Source: Haladaptatus sp. DYF46
Lineage (GTDB): Archaea > Halobacteriota > Halobacteria > Halobacteriales > Haladaptataceae
Assembly: GCF_021083305.1 (NCBI RefSeq)
Contig: NZ_JAJFAY010000001.1
Location: forward strand, 1,612,001 to 1,676,000
Direction: 5' to 3'
Length of the DNA: 64,000 bases
Below are positions 42,844 to 51,590 of this stretch, one piece after another. The notes beneath the pieces are model-generated. The model was not told where the DNA came from, searched no databases, and saw nothing but the letters and a program-made list of their open reading frames with translations. A program made the position numbers and the translations under genes. Numbering within the stretch: position 1 is the first letter of the stretch; every line of letters begins with the position of its first letter.

Positions 42844-43446
42844 ATGACAAGCCGTGACGAAGGGAGGAACGTGACTTCGGATAGAGAATACCGCCTCACG
42901 GTCAATCCGACGCTACAGGCGCGTCTCGGGTACGCGGAGGACGGGTCGGCGGTGACGGTAACGGTCGAGTATCGACGCGACGGGGAGTGGGAGGAATCGG
43001 CCGGAAGCATCGAACTCCGCGGGCGAGAGATAGCCGTCACCCGCGACGGCGAATCGCTGCTGGAGAAACACTTCAGCCCCGAATCGATAGAGCGATACGG
43101 GTCGTCGGTCGCCTCCTTCGTCGGCCGACTGGCGAACAGAGGGAACATCGGCGAACTCCCGACGCGAGAGGAAGGGACGGAACCGGACTCGTGGCCGGTC
43201 GCGGTGACGCAGGACGACGGAAGCGTCGTGGAAGCGCTTCGTCCCCCGGCACAGGCGACGTTCGAGGTGTACGAGGACCACGGCGGCGAGTGGCGCTGGC
43301 GACTCGTCCACCGGAACGGGAACATCATCGCCGACGGCGGCGAGGGGTACTCGTCGAAACGCGCCGCGAAGAAGGGGATAAAAAGCGTCAAGCGAAACGC
43401 GCTCGGCGCGCCGGTGGAGGAGTCGGAACGACCGTCGGAATCGTAA
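42844..43446 (+). CDS. DUF1508-containing protein
   Basis: This ~200-residue acidic protein has a beta-rich N-terminal part (REYRLTVNPTLQARLGYAEDGSAVTVTVEYRRDGEWEES). Its C-terminus carries a DUF1508 (YegP-like) motif: ATFEVYEDHGGEWRWRLVHRNGNIIADGGEGYSSKRAAKKGIKSVKRNA. DUF1508 is often a stand-alone 50-60 residue domain in haloarchaea; here it is fused to an extra domain. The start is uncertain: ATG at 42829 or 42844, or the GTG at 42871, which is preceded by GGGAGG at a short distance. Function is unknown. Confidence 0.75.
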   Translation: MTSRDEGRNVTSDREYRLTVNPTLQARLGYAEDGSAVTVTVEYRRDGEWEESAGSIELRGREIAVTRDGESLLEKHFSPESIERYGSSVASFVGRLANRGNIGELPTREEGTEPDSWPVAVTQDDGSVVEALRPPAQATFEVYEDHGGEWRWRLVHRNGNIIADGGEGYSSKRAAKKGIKSVKRNALGAPVEESERPSES

Positions 43447-43458
43447 CCACGACCGAAC

Positions 43459-44517
43459 CTATCGCCGAACGGCGTCCAAATCCGCGACGAACTCCTCCAG
43501 CATCGAGCGGGTGACGTGGGGCATACAGACGATTCTGAGTTCGCCCGAACCGGTCGGCGAGACGCGCCAGCCGCGGTCCTGTAGGGTTTCGACCGTCTCC
43601 CGAGGGACGTCGGTTGCGACCAACGGGAGCACCGGGTCAACCACGTCGTAGCCGCGGGAGTCGAAGGCGTCCGCGATCCATTCCGCGTTCGCCCGTGATC
43701 GGCGGTACTGCTCGCGGTAGCCATCCGCCCAGAGTGTGTCCATCGCGGCCCACGCGCTTGCGACACCCGCGCCGCTTCGCGTCCCGGTCAAGGTCGCTTG
43801 GGAGGTCGATTCGAGGTACGGCGTTTCGACGGCCAAGGCGTCCAGTACGAGCTTTTCGCGAGCAAGAAAGCCGCCCGCCGGTATCGCCGCCTGCCCCATC
43901 TTGTGCGGGTCGATACCCATGGTGTCCACAACGGCGTGTTCGAAGTTCCATTCGTGGTCCGTGAAGGGGAGGACGAAACCGCCCCACGCGGCGTCGACGT
44001 GGAACAGCGCGTCGGCGTCGTGGGCGATTTCCGACAGCGTCGGAATCGGGTCCACGCGTCCGTATTCGGTCGTCCCCGCGATTCCGACCACGAGAACGGT
44101 GTCGTCGTCCACCAGTTTGGTCATCGCGTCCGGGTCCGCACGTCGGTCGTCGTCGACCGCGCCGAGTCGGAGTTCGACGCCGAGTACGTCCGCCGCCTTC
44201 TGGAAACTGAAGTGAGCGCTCTCGGGCGCGACGACGTTCGGGTCGTCCGTCCCCGCGAGGTTCCGTGCGGCACGAACCGCCTGAATGTTCGCCTCCGTTC
44301 CGCCGCTCGCGACGTAGCCGTGCGGGTCCGACAGGCCGGTTATCTCGCCGAGGAGTGAAACGGCTTCGTCCTCCAGCGCCGAAACCGTCGGGTACGTGGT
44401 CGGGTCGCCCGGATTCGACGCCAGGAATCGTTCGGCGGCGTCACGGGCCGCCGGATGCGGTTCGGTACACATCGAGGAAAGAACCCGGCGGAACGACTGG
44501 CTCGCGGCCACCTGCAT
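43459..44517 (-). CDS. mfnA: MfnA-type PLP decarboxylase (probable aspartate 1-decarboxylase)
   Basis: This 352-residue group II PLP decarboxylase has [19 protein letters not shown] at the start, [19 protein letters not shown] near 67-85, [13 protein letters not shown] near 172 and the PLP Lys in [17 protein letters not shown] near 202. In methanogens MfnA decarboxylates tyrosine. In haloarchaea, which lack methanofuran, the homologue is thought to make beta-alanine from aspartate for coenzyme A. It is full length from the ATG at 44517. Confidence 0.9.
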   Translation of the reverse strand: MQVAASQSFRRVLSSMCTEPHPAARDAAERFLASNPGDPTTYPTVSALEDEAVSLLGEITGLSDPHGYVASGGTEANIQAVRAARNLAGTDDPNVVAPESAHFSFQKAADVLGVELRLGAVDDDRRADPDAMTKLVDDDTVLVVGIAGTTEYGRVDPIPTLSEIAHDADALFHVDAAWGGFVLPFTDHEWNFEHAVVDTMGIDPHKMGQAAIPAGGFLAREKLVLDALAVETPYLESTSQATLTGTRSGAGVASAWAAMDTLWADGYREQYRRSRANAEWIADAFDSRGYDVVDPVLPLVATDVPRETVETLQDRGWRVSPTGSGELRIVCMPHVTRSMLEEFVADLDAVRR

Positions 44518-44553
44518 ACCCCAGAATTCGACGCAACCCGTTTATCGGTTCCG

Positions 44554-46017
44554 TTACGCGCCGCCCCCGCGGTTGTACTGCTCTATCTCCACGAGTTCAG
44601 ATCGAAGTTGTGTCAGTGCCGACTCGGGCATCATGTCCTGCGAATACGCCTCGTGGACGAGTTCGGCCGTCCGCGTCGATTCCTGCGTCCACGCGACGGT
44701 GACCGGTCGTGGAATGGCGTTCGAACCGGCGATTCGGAGCGTCTCGGTGTGTTGTCCGACGACGGGTATCCGTTTGGCCGCCTTCGACTCCAGCACGCGA
44801 ACCTCGGGCGGCAGCGTCCCGATTTCCTCGAACAGCATCAGTTGAATCCGTTCGTCCGTCATCGCTTCCAGCACCTGCGTCACCGCGCCCAACTTCTCCG
44901 TGTTCGGGTTGACAGCCATGTGCCACCCGCCGAGCGCGGACGTCGAACCACCGATGCCGGGATACGGTGATTGCTGCTCTCGGACTCCGTACGGAATCGG
45001 CATCACGCCGAGTCGGTCGCCGAGAACCCCCTCCGCACCGGCGCTGGCGATGGCGTACGGCCAGTTTCGGTGCATGACGGCGTCGCCGGCCGTGAACGGT
45101 CCGAGCGAGGTGTCCTCTATCCACTGGAGGACGCCCGTCGGCGCGATGTCTCCGGCGTAGCCGTCGAGCGCGGCGGGGTCGTCGCCTCCCCAGATGAACG
45201 TTCGAATCATCCGAACGGAATCCACGACGCCCGAGTCCGCGATGGTCACCGGGCGCTCGCCGATGGGGCCGAACAGGTGTTTCCGTCCGCCGAAGTACGC
45301 GCCGCCCCACGAACTCATGAACTCGTTGAAATCACAACAGGGCAGTCCCTCGTACAGATCGGCTTGGAACGTAAAGCCGTACGGAACGCCCGACTTCTCC
45401 ATCGCGTCCTTCGTCGCGTGGGAGAACTTCTTCCACGAGATGGGATTTTCGGCCCAGTTCTCCCCCTCGGGGTCGTAGCCCGCCTTCTCGACCAGATCCT
45501 TTCGGTACAGCATCACCCCGAAGTCGGGATACAGCGGTATCGCGTACAGGTCGCCGTTCGGTCCGGTTGCAGTGGAAACGCTCGCCTCGAAGTAGCCGTT
45601 TTTCACCCGATTCACCAGCGATTTCGGAAGGTGGCGTTCGAGATTCAGTAGCTGGTCCCGGACGACGAAGTTGAGCGTCCACCCGCTGTCCGTGAGAAGC
45701 AGGTCCGGGGTGGCGAGGTTTCCCGAGAGCCACCGCGTGTACTGCTCCTCGCGGATGTCCGTCTCCTCGGTCCCGGCCATGATGTCGACGTTGATGTTGC
45801 GCGGAAGGCCGACCTCCCACAGGAGTTGTTGAAGCCGTCCGGCGACGGAAGCCAAATCCGCGTCCGCCCCCCACTGAACGGTTATCGGTGCCATCTGTGC
45901 GCTCGCGGTTCCACCGACGACTGCCCCGGTGGTTCCCGCCGCGCCGACCGCTTTCAGAATATCGCGGCGCGAAACGTATCTATCTCCGTGTGTCTCCCCC
46001 ATTTCGATTCCCCCCAT
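44554..46017 (-). CDS. Tat-exported ABC substrate-binding protein, probably for sugar
   Basis: This 487-residue family 1 solute-binding protein has a twin-arginine signal SRRDILKAVGAAGTTGAVVGG near residues 16-36, followed by an Ala-rich cleavage region (TASAQM) without a lipobox Cys. The mature part has the maltose/trehalose-binder pattern (ITVQWGADADLASVAGRLQQLL, RWLSGNLATPDLLL, YAIPLYPDFGVMLYRKDLVEKAGYD, AVMHRNWPYAIASAG). No permease or ATPase gene is nearby, so it is an orphan in this window. The ATG at 46017 fits a leaderless transcript. One at 46002 is also possible. Confidence 0.87.
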   Translation of the reverse strand: MGGIEMGETHGDRYVSRRDILKAVGAAGTTGAVVGGTASAQMAPITVQWGADADLASVAGRLQQLLWEVGLPRNINVDIMAGTEETDIREEQYTRWLSGNLATPDLLLTDSGWTLNFVVRDQLLNLERHLPKSLVNRVKNGYFEASVSTATGPNGDLYAIPLYPDFGVMLYRKDLVEKAGYDPEGENWAENPISWKKFSHATKDAMEKSGVPYGFTFQADLYEGLPCCDFNEFMSSWGGAYFGGRKHLFGPIGERPVTIADSGVVDSVRMIRTFIWGGDDPAALDGYAGDIAPTGVLQWIEDTSLGPFTAGDAVMHRNWPYAIASAGAEGVLGDRLGVMPIPYGVREQQSPYPGIGGSTSALGGWHMAVNPNTEKLGAVTQVLEAMTDERIQLMLFEEIGTLPPEVRVLESKAAKRIPVVGQHTETLRIAGSNAIPRPVTVAWTQESTRTAELVHEAYSQDMMPESALTQLRSELVEIEQYNRGGGA

Positions 46018-46037
46018 GAAGGGAGGTGTCGGATATG

Positions 46038-46044
46038 CTTAAAG
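46038..46044 (-). promoter_or_regulatory. TATA box of the substrate-binding protein gene
   Basis: CTTTAAG on the minus strand is centred about 24-26 bases before the ATG at 46017. This supports that start and a leaderless transcript. Confidence 0.5.
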
Positions 46045-46105
46045 TGGCGCACGTCGAGGCGGACGGATAGCGGCGCGAAGCGGAGAGGGCTGATAGACGG
46101 CCCGG

Positions 46106-46324
46106 TTACGCGCCGGTCTCCAGCGCGAACCGAAGCCATCGAACGCCGCGCCAGCAGTACAGGAGGAGGCCGAGAGCGCAGAAGATGCCGGTGACGAGCA
46201 ACACCGCGTTTTCGAGCAGCGGCGACTCGATGAGGTGCAGTTTGAGCGCCACGGCTGTCACCGCCCACACTACCAGCAGCACGAGAAACGAGATGGACAG
46301 GAATCCCAGTAGTTGTCGCCGCAC
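46106..46324 (-). CDS. two-helix membrane protein, 72 residues
   Basis: The protein has hydrophobic segments at about residues 7-28 and 36-57, with basic ends (MRRQLLG and CWRGVRWLRF). The start is a GTG at 46324. No motif links it to a known family. It lies between the substrate-binding protein and ppsA on the same strand. Function is unknown. Confidence 0.6.
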   Translation of the reverse strand: MRRQLLGFLSISFLVLLVVWAVTAVALKLHLIESPLLENAVLLVTGIFCALGLLLYCWRGVRWLRFALETGA

Positions 46325-46395
46325 GAGTTAATCTTCTGTTACGAAGGGATGGAATACAATAACGATTGCGTTCGAGACGTCCTGCGGAGGACTCT

Positions 46396-46453
46396 GAAAA
46401 CACGTCACGGAAAGCCCACGAAAACTCGTCACGGGGAGTCCACGAAAACGGGG
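46396..46453. repeat. 24-base direct tandem repeat downstream of ppsA
   Basis: Units at 46396-46419 and 46420-46443 both follow GAAAAC, CGTCACGG, then AGCCCAC or AGTCCAC, with a few changes. A third partial unit starts at 46444 (GAAAACGGGG). They lie between the ppsA stop and the small membrane gene. The region is otherwise without a gene. Confidence 0.65.
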
Positions 46454-46458
46454 TCGCG

Positions 46459-48804
46459 TTATCGAACCGAGTCCAACATCAGTTTCTGCTCAACGCGTTT
46501 GACCTCGTGTTGCACGTCGCGCACCGCGTCGATGTTCGCCGAGATGGACGACACGCCGCGGTTGACGAGGAAGCGGACCATCTCCGGTTTCGACCCGGCC
46601 TGCCCGCAGATGCTGGTGTTGATGTCGTGTTCGCGGCAGCAGTCGATGGTTTGGCCGATGAGTTCGAGGACGGCGGGGTGGAGTTCGTCGAACCTGTCGG
46701 CGACGTTCTCGTTGTTGCGGTCCACCGCGAGGGTGTACTGCGTGAGGTCGTTCGTGCCGAAACTGGCGAACTTGATGCCCGCCTGTGCCATCTCCTCGAT
46801 TTGAAGGGCGCTGGCGGGCGTCTCTATCATCACGCCCCACGAACGTTTGTCGGGGTCGATGCCCGTCTCGGCCAGCAACCGCCGAGCGCGGAGGACGTCC
46901 TCCGCGTCGTTGACGAGCGGGAACATTATCTGGACGTTGTCGTAACCCATCTCGAACAGCTCGCGGAAGGCGTCGAGTTCGTGCTGGAACACGTCCGGCT
47001 TGTCGAGACTGCGGCGGATGCCCCGCCACCCGAGCATCGGGTTGTGTTCGTTCGGTTCGTTCTCGCCGCCCTGCAACTGTTGGAACTCGTCCGTCGGGGC
47101 GTCGAGCGTGCGGACGCGGACCGGACGGGGATAGAACTCCTCCGCGACGCCGCGGATGCCTTCCACGATTTCGTCCACGTAGGCGTCGACGCCGTGGTCC
47201 TCGATGTACCGTTCCGGCGTCTTGTTGGTCGAGAGAATCATGTGCTCCATCCGGAGCAGGCCGACGCCGTCCGCGCCGGTCGCGGCGGCGCGTTCGGCGG
47301 CCTCAGGGATGGAAACGTTCACCTTGACCTCCGTCGCCGTCATCGGTTTGACGGGCGTCTTCGGTCGCGCGTCCTCGATGGGTTCGCGTTGGGACTCGCG
47401 TTCCCGTTCGGGTTCACCCTCGCGGACGGTTCCCTTGTCGCCGTCCAAGGTGACGACCTGCCCGTCGTCGAGGGCGTCGGTGGCGTTGCCACACCCGACG
47501 ACGGCCGGGACGCCGAGTTCGCGGGAGACGATGGCGGCGTGGCTGGTCATGCCGCCCTCGTTCGTGATGATACCCGCCGCACGCTTCATCGCGGGGACCA
47601 TGTCGGGCGTCGTCATCTCGGTGACGATGATGTCGCCGTCGCTGACCTTGTCGAGTTGGTCGAGTTTCGAGACGAGTCGGACCGCGCCGCTCGCGATGCC
47701 GGGACTCGCGCCGAGTCCATCGACGATTATTTCGTGACCGTCTCCCCCTGCCACCTCGACAGTGCCGCTACCATCGGCGACGCCCTCGGACGACTCGGCT
47801 TCGATGGAGCCGTTGTCGCTGATGGTGGTTATCGGCCGCGATTGGAGCATGAAGACCTCACCGTCGTCGGGCGACGCCCGACTGCTCGATGAGCTCTGCT
47901 CATCGCTGTCGACGATGGCCCACTCGACATCCTGTGGGGTATCGTAGTGGGATTCGACCTCCTCGCCGAGTTCGATGAGTCGGTCGATGTCCGCCTCCGT
48001 GAGGACGCGGGCGTTCCGTTTGTCGTCCGGAACGTCCCGTTCGACCGTCTCGCCGGTCTCCGAGTCCTTCATGTGCATGATCTTCTTGTCGGCGACGGTG
48101 ACCTCCTCAGCTTCGCCGGATTCGCGGTCGATGACGTAGTTGTCCGGCGACACCGACCCCGAGACGACCGCTTCGCCCAGTCCCCACGCGGCCTCGATGA
48201 TTATCTTCCTCTCGCCGGTCGACGGGTGACTGGTGAACATGACGCCGCTCTTCTCGGCGTCGACCATCCGTTGGACGACGACGGCGATGTCCACTTTCCT
48301 GTGGTCGAAATCCTTCTCCTGCCGATAGTAGATGGCGCGCTGCGTGAAGAGGGACGCCCAACACTCCTTGACTCGCTCCACGAGGTCGTCACGGGTGATG
48401 TTGAGGAAGGTCTCCTGCTGTCCCGCAAAGGACGCGTCCGGGAGGTCTTCGGCCGTCGCGGAGGAACGAACGGCGACGAACGCCTTCCCGTCGTCGAGGT
48501 CGTCGTAGGCGGCGAGGATACCCTCGCGCATGTCGTCAGGAATCTCCGTTCCGAGAACGAGTTCTTCCGCTCGCGACTCGGCCTCCGCCAGTGCCGCGGA
48601 ATCCTCGGTATCGACGTCGGCGGCCTCGAACAACTCCGTCGCGATGCCGGTCTCCTCGATGAACCGTCGATAGGTCTCGGCGGTCACGACGAATCCCGGC
48701 GGGACAGGGAGGTCCGCACCGGTGAGTTCACCGAGCGAGGCCCCCTTGCCACCGACCAGTTCGAGGTCGTTTGCACTGATTTCGTCCAGCCAGAGTACAA
48801 CCAT
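46459..48804 (-). CDS. ppsA: phosphoenolpyruvate synthase
   Basis: This 781-residue enzyme converts pyruvate and ATP to PEP for gluconeogenesis. The N-terminal ATP-grasp-like part has VGGKGASLGEL near 18 and SSATAEDLPDASFAGQQETFLN near 113. The swivel domain has the phospho-His in NEGGMTSHAAIVSRELGVPAVVGC near 410. The C-terminal barrel has the catalytic Cys in INTSICGQAGSKPEM near 745. Residues ~300-314 (DEQSSSSSRASPDDGE) are an insertion before the conserved FMLQSRPITT, encoded by two perfect hairpins. The ATG at 48804 lies about 30 bases from a TATA box. Confidence 0.96.
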   Translation of the reverse strand: MVVLWLDEISANDLELVGGKGASLGELTGADLPVPPGFVVTAETYRRFIEETGIATELFEAADVDTEDSAALAEAESRAEELVLGTEIPDDMREGILAAYDDLDDGKAFVAVRSSATAEDLPDASFAGQQETFLNITRDDLVERVKECWASLFTQRAIYYRQEKDFDHRKVDIAVVVQRMVDAEKSGVMFTSHPSTGERKIIIEAAWGLGEAVVSGSVSPDNYVIDRESGEAEEVTVADKKIMHMKDSETGETVERDVPDDKRNARVLTEADIDRLIELGEEVESHYDTPQDVEWAIVDSDEQSSSSSRASPDDGEVFMLQSRPITTISDNGSIEAESSEGVADGSGTVEVAGGDGHEIIVDGLGASPGIASGAVRLVSKLDQLDKVSDGDIIVTEMTTPDMVPAMKRAAGIITNEGGMTSHAAIVSRELGVPAVVGCGNATDALDDGQVVTLDGDKGTVREGEPERERESQREPIEDARPKTPVKPMTATEVKVNVSIPEAAERAAATGADGVGLLRMEHMILSTNKTPERYIEDHGVDAYVDEIVEGIRGVAEEFYPRPVRVRTLDAPTDEFQQLQGGENEPNEHNPMLGWRGIRRSLDKPDVFQHELDAFRELFEMGYDNVQIMFPLVNDAEDVLRARRLLAETGIDPDKRSWGVMIETPASALQIEEMAQAGIKFASFGTNDLTQYTLAVDRNNENVADRFDELHPAVLELIGQTIDCCREHDINTSICGQAGSKPEMVRFLVNRGVSSISANIDAVRDVQHEVKRVEQKLMLDSVR
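47866..47904. repeat. pair of perfect hairpins inside ppsA
   Basis: On the plus strand GTCGGGC/GCCCGAC arms enclose GAC (47866-47882). After TGCTC, arms GATGAGC/GCTCATC enclose TCT (47888-47904). Both have 7-bp perfect stems and 3-base loops. In gene orientation the spacer is GAGCA and the element is followed by GACGACGG, as in the trpB and scpA elements. Confidence 0.85.
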
Positions 48805-48830
48805 TGCGTATGGGGGGAAACAAGCAGGTA

Positions 48831-48836
48831 CATAAA
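48831..48836 (-). promoter_or_regulatory. TATA box of ppsA
   Basis: TTTATG on the minus strand is about 30 bases before the ppsA ATG, which fits a nearly leaderless transcript. Confidence 0.5.
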
Positions 48837-48923
48837 GAATGTTCCGACCAGTTCGCCGTGGAAAAGTAACTCAGAACCGAATATACTTTGGATTCGCCAT
48901 CCCGGCGGTTCGATCGTTTTCGG

Positions 48924-49262
48924 TCATTCGACGAACATGGAGACTAGTTCAGTCATCCCTTCGCGGGGGCGAACGACGCGGGTCGTTCTGTCGTAGTCGA
49001 TGAACTCGACGTCGACCAGTTTGGGCAAGTGGTGGTGATGGAGAATCGACCGAACGACGGGTCCGTCGGGTTCGGAAAGCCGGGACGAAACGTGGTCGGA
49101 GAGTTCGTTTAAGTCCATGATGTCGGTTCCGGACTCGTGAAGAAACGACAGGACTGCTCGACGCTCCGGTCGTTGTAGGGCGTCGAAGGCGTTCGAAAGG
49201 TCGTTCCTCGTCAGTTCCGGCGTCGCTGCTCCGGACTCGGTTGGCATATCACTGTCAGTCAT
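48924..49262 (-). CDS. winged-helix regulator (DUF7344-like)
   Basis: This 112-residue protein has an ArsR-like winged helix: LSNAFDALQRPERRAVLSFLHESGTDIMDLNELSDHVSS, then a turn and VVRSILHHHHLPKLVDVEFIDYDRTTRVVRPREGM. This layout is typical of a large haloarchaeal regulator group. The ATG at 49262 (MTDSDMPTESG) is chosen. It lies upstream of ppsA on the same strand, but ppsA has its own promoter. Targets are unknown. Confidence 0.82.
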   Translation of the reverse strand: MTDSDMPTESGAATPELTRNDLSNAFDALQRPERRAVLSFLHESGTDIMDLNELSDHVSSRLSEPDGPVVRSILHHHHLPKLVDVEFIDYDRTTRVVRPREGMTELVSMFVE

Positions 49263-49443
49263 GATTCCTCCGACCCGCCCGGATAGCACGGTGAACCGAT
49301 AAGTGGGGAGTGCAGAACTACCCGAGTAAGTACGACAGAACAGATGCAGAGAATTGGTAAATAGTTTTTTGTGATCCTGTATAACTTACAGCAACGATTC
49401 GTCGGCCGACGCGTTGACGCCCGTTCGGATCGTGATCCTGACG

Positions 49444-49791
49444 ATGAAAGCGCGCACACGGGACGGCGAGCGAATCGAATGTGACGACTTCGAGGAGCGA
49501 AGCGAAGGCATCGTCCTCCGAGGACATCGCTCGGGAGTCATCGGCTACGTACCGTACGAGATGCTGGCGTCCGTCAGGCGAACCCGGACGCCCGTCGATT
49601 CGACCAGTCTGACGAGCGTGGGCTACGACCCGGAGGAGGAGATACTCGAAATCGAGTTCCACAGCGGCGGCGTCTATCGGTACGCCGACGTTCCCCAGTC
49701 GGTGTATCAGGAACTTCTGAGCGCCCGCTCACACGGATCGTACTTTCACGAGAACGTCAGAGGCGCGTACGACTATCGTCGGATTCGATGA
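49444..49791 (+). CDS. KTSC-domain protein
   Basis: This 115-residue protein has an N-terminal beta-rich part (TRDGERIECDDFEERSEGIVLRGHRSGVIGYVPYEML) and a C-terminal KTSC domain (SLTSVGYDPEEEILEIEFHSGGVYRYADVPQSVYQELLSARSHGSYFHENVRGAYDYRRI). KTSC is named for a Lys-tRNA-synthetase-linked module and is thought to bind RNA or act with translation factors, but stand-alone forms are uncharacterised. The ATG at 49444 is the best start. Confidence 0.8.
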   Translation: MKARTRDGERIECDDFEERSEGIVLRGHRSGVIGYVPYEMLASVRRTRTPVDSTSLTSVGYDPEEEILEIEFHSGGVYRYADVPQSVYQELLSARSHGSYFHENVRGAYDYRRIR

Positions 49792-49800
49792 AGCGATTCG

Positions 49801-50721
49801 TCAAACCTCGATGATGTCGTCCTCATCCGCGTCCGGGACGACCAAACTGCCGTCCAGCGCGGTCGTCGCGCGACCACCTACTCGGACGTCGCCGTCGTCA
49901 ATCTGCACGCGCACGTAGCCGGGTCGGTCCACGAAGTGACCCTGCTCCAATCGGAGTTCATCGGGGAATCTACCCGATTCATCCTCGTTGTCGAACGCGT
50001 CGTGGGCGTTCAGATACGCCGTCACCGCCCCGCTCGCCGTCCCGGTCACGGGGTCCTCAGGAATTCCCACCGCGGGGGCGAACATCCGTCCGTGGAGCGT
50101 CGAACCCGCCTCGACGGCGTCGAACGTGAACGCGTAGACGCCGAGCGCGCCGACCTCATTCCCGATTTCCTCGATGGTTTCCATGTCCGGCGCGGCACCG
50201 CCGAGGTGTTCGAGGAAGTTGACGGGCACGACGAGAACGGGAAATCCCGTCGAGGAAACCGCGAGCGGGAGGTCCTCGCCCACGTCGCGGAGCGCCGCCG
50301 GGTCGATGCCGAGCGCCGCGCCCAATCGCTCGTACTCGATATCGACGGCCTCGATTTCGGGGTCGTCCTGGGTCATCCAGACGGTTCCGTCCGCTTCCGC
50401 GTCGATGTCAAGCACACCGACGTTCGTTTCGAGCGTGTGCGTCCCCGGTTCGATGCGGTCGGCTTCGAGCAGGTGGACGTGAGAGGCAATCGTCGCGTGT
50501 CCGCAGAGGTCCACTTCCGTCGTCGGCGTGAAGAACCGAACCCGGCGGTCCGCGTCCTCGCTTTCGACGAAGAAGGCCGTCTCGCTGACCGAGAGTTCGC
50601 GGGCGATGGCCTGCATCTTGCCGGCCGTCAAATCGTCGGCGTCGGGGACCACACCGGCCGCGTTTCCGGCCAACGGTTCGTCCGTGAACGCGTCCACGAG
50701 CAGCGTTCGACAGGTTTGCAT
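49801..50721 (-). CDS. PhzF-family isomerase-like protein
   Basis: This 306-residue protein has the duplicated diaminopimelate-epimerase fold of PhzF. It contains DAFTDEPLAGNAAGVVPDAD near residue 10, the conserved Glu in LSVSETAFF near 45, TEVDLCGHATIASHVHL near 67, and the second-half GTASGAVTAYL near 228. PhzF isomerises small carboxylates, and in organisms without phenazine genes the substrate is unknown. The start is the ATG at 50721. It forms the boundary to the AT-richer island. Confidence 0.87.
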   Translation of the reverse strand: MQTCRTLLVDAFTDEPLAGNAAGVVPDADDLTAGKMQAIARELSVSETAFFVESEDADRRVRFFTPTTEVDLCGHATIASHVHLLEADRIEPGTHTLETNVGVLDIDAEADGTVWMTQDDPEIEAVDIEYERLGAALGIDPAALRDVGEDLPLAVSSTGFPVLVVPVNFLEHLGGAAPDMETIEEIGNEVGALGVYAFTFDAVEAGSTLHGRMFAPAVGIPEDPVTGTASGAVTAYLNAHDAFDNEDESGRFPDELRLEQGHFVDRPGYVRVQIDDGDVRVGGRATTALDGSLVVPDADEDDIIEV

Positions 50722-51199
50722 ACCGGTGGATGGTCCGACGGGGAGTTTAAGCCTCGGTTCTCGATATCCGTGGGCGGTTGAATAGGATTTCCCGTTGTTC
50801 ACTCTAATCAGGGTCAAACCGAGTCCGTAGTCGGTTTTCCCTCGTCTTCGGTGTCACTCCGCGATTCTCCTGCCACGCTACATTTCTCGCTATGGGTGGG
50901 GGAGGAACGAGAAACGCCCATTACATTCGGTTCGTATCGAGTAGCGGCGGTAAGCACGTCTGTTTCCGCTTTTCGGACGGCAGTAAACTCGGTTCACTGG
51001 TACACGAAGAGTGAACTGGTTGGGGTCCATTTGTCTCACTGCTCCATTTTGCACTAAGCAGTTGTGGGACACCCGATGTTGAGTGAAGCAACAGGGAGAA
51101 GATACTGTTATCAACTACAGATCGTGGGTCGTGCAGGGATAGAAATGGAATTTCTGGTGGAGATCGGTAGATAGAAAATCGTATCCAAACTGGTTCTGG
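50722..51199. other. AT-richer intergenic region
   Basis: These 478 bases show no convincing gene on either strand. The base composition becomes visibly more AT-rich from about 51000 and codon-like periodicity is lost. No transposase remnant, tRNA or direct flanking repeat was recognised. Confidence 0.45.
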
Positions 51200-51358
51200 T
51201 TACTGTGATGCTGTGTTCTCGGAGTCGGGTCCGAAAATCCAATAGATTCCGATTGCCAGGGCTGCTTCGAGTGGACCAATGAAGATTGCGATGAGTGACG
51301 AAAGAAAAAATACGAGCATTCCCAGGTGGTCAGTTACCGTCGTTTCATCGTTTGACAT
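51200..51358 (-). CDS. 52-residue membrane protein
   Basis: A short frame reads MSNDETTVTDHLGMLVFFLS and continues with one or two hydrophobic segments (about residues 12-30 and 33-42), ending GPDSENTASQ. A polar N-terminus, hydrophobic middle and acidic tail make it a plausible small membrane protein. It lies in the AT-richer island, and the function is unknown. Confidence 0.5.
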   Translation of the reverse strand: MSNDETTVTDHLGMLVFFLSSLIAIFIGPLEAALAIGIYWIFGPDSENTASQ

Positions 51359-51590
51359 CGATACCGGTGAATGACACGTGAGAGTTCGTTAGTTCTTCGA
51401 CACGAGCCACCTCGAAACACAAAGTACACCTTAGCGGACAGTACCAAGAATTCTGTGCGCTGGAAAGAGGGACCGCCTTACACTTGTGCTGGTTCGTAAG
51501 ACAGAAACAATCCTACATACTGGAATTCTATTCAGCAAAATGAACACTCTTATGTGACACAACATTCTGGGTGGGATAAGCCCCGGAAAA

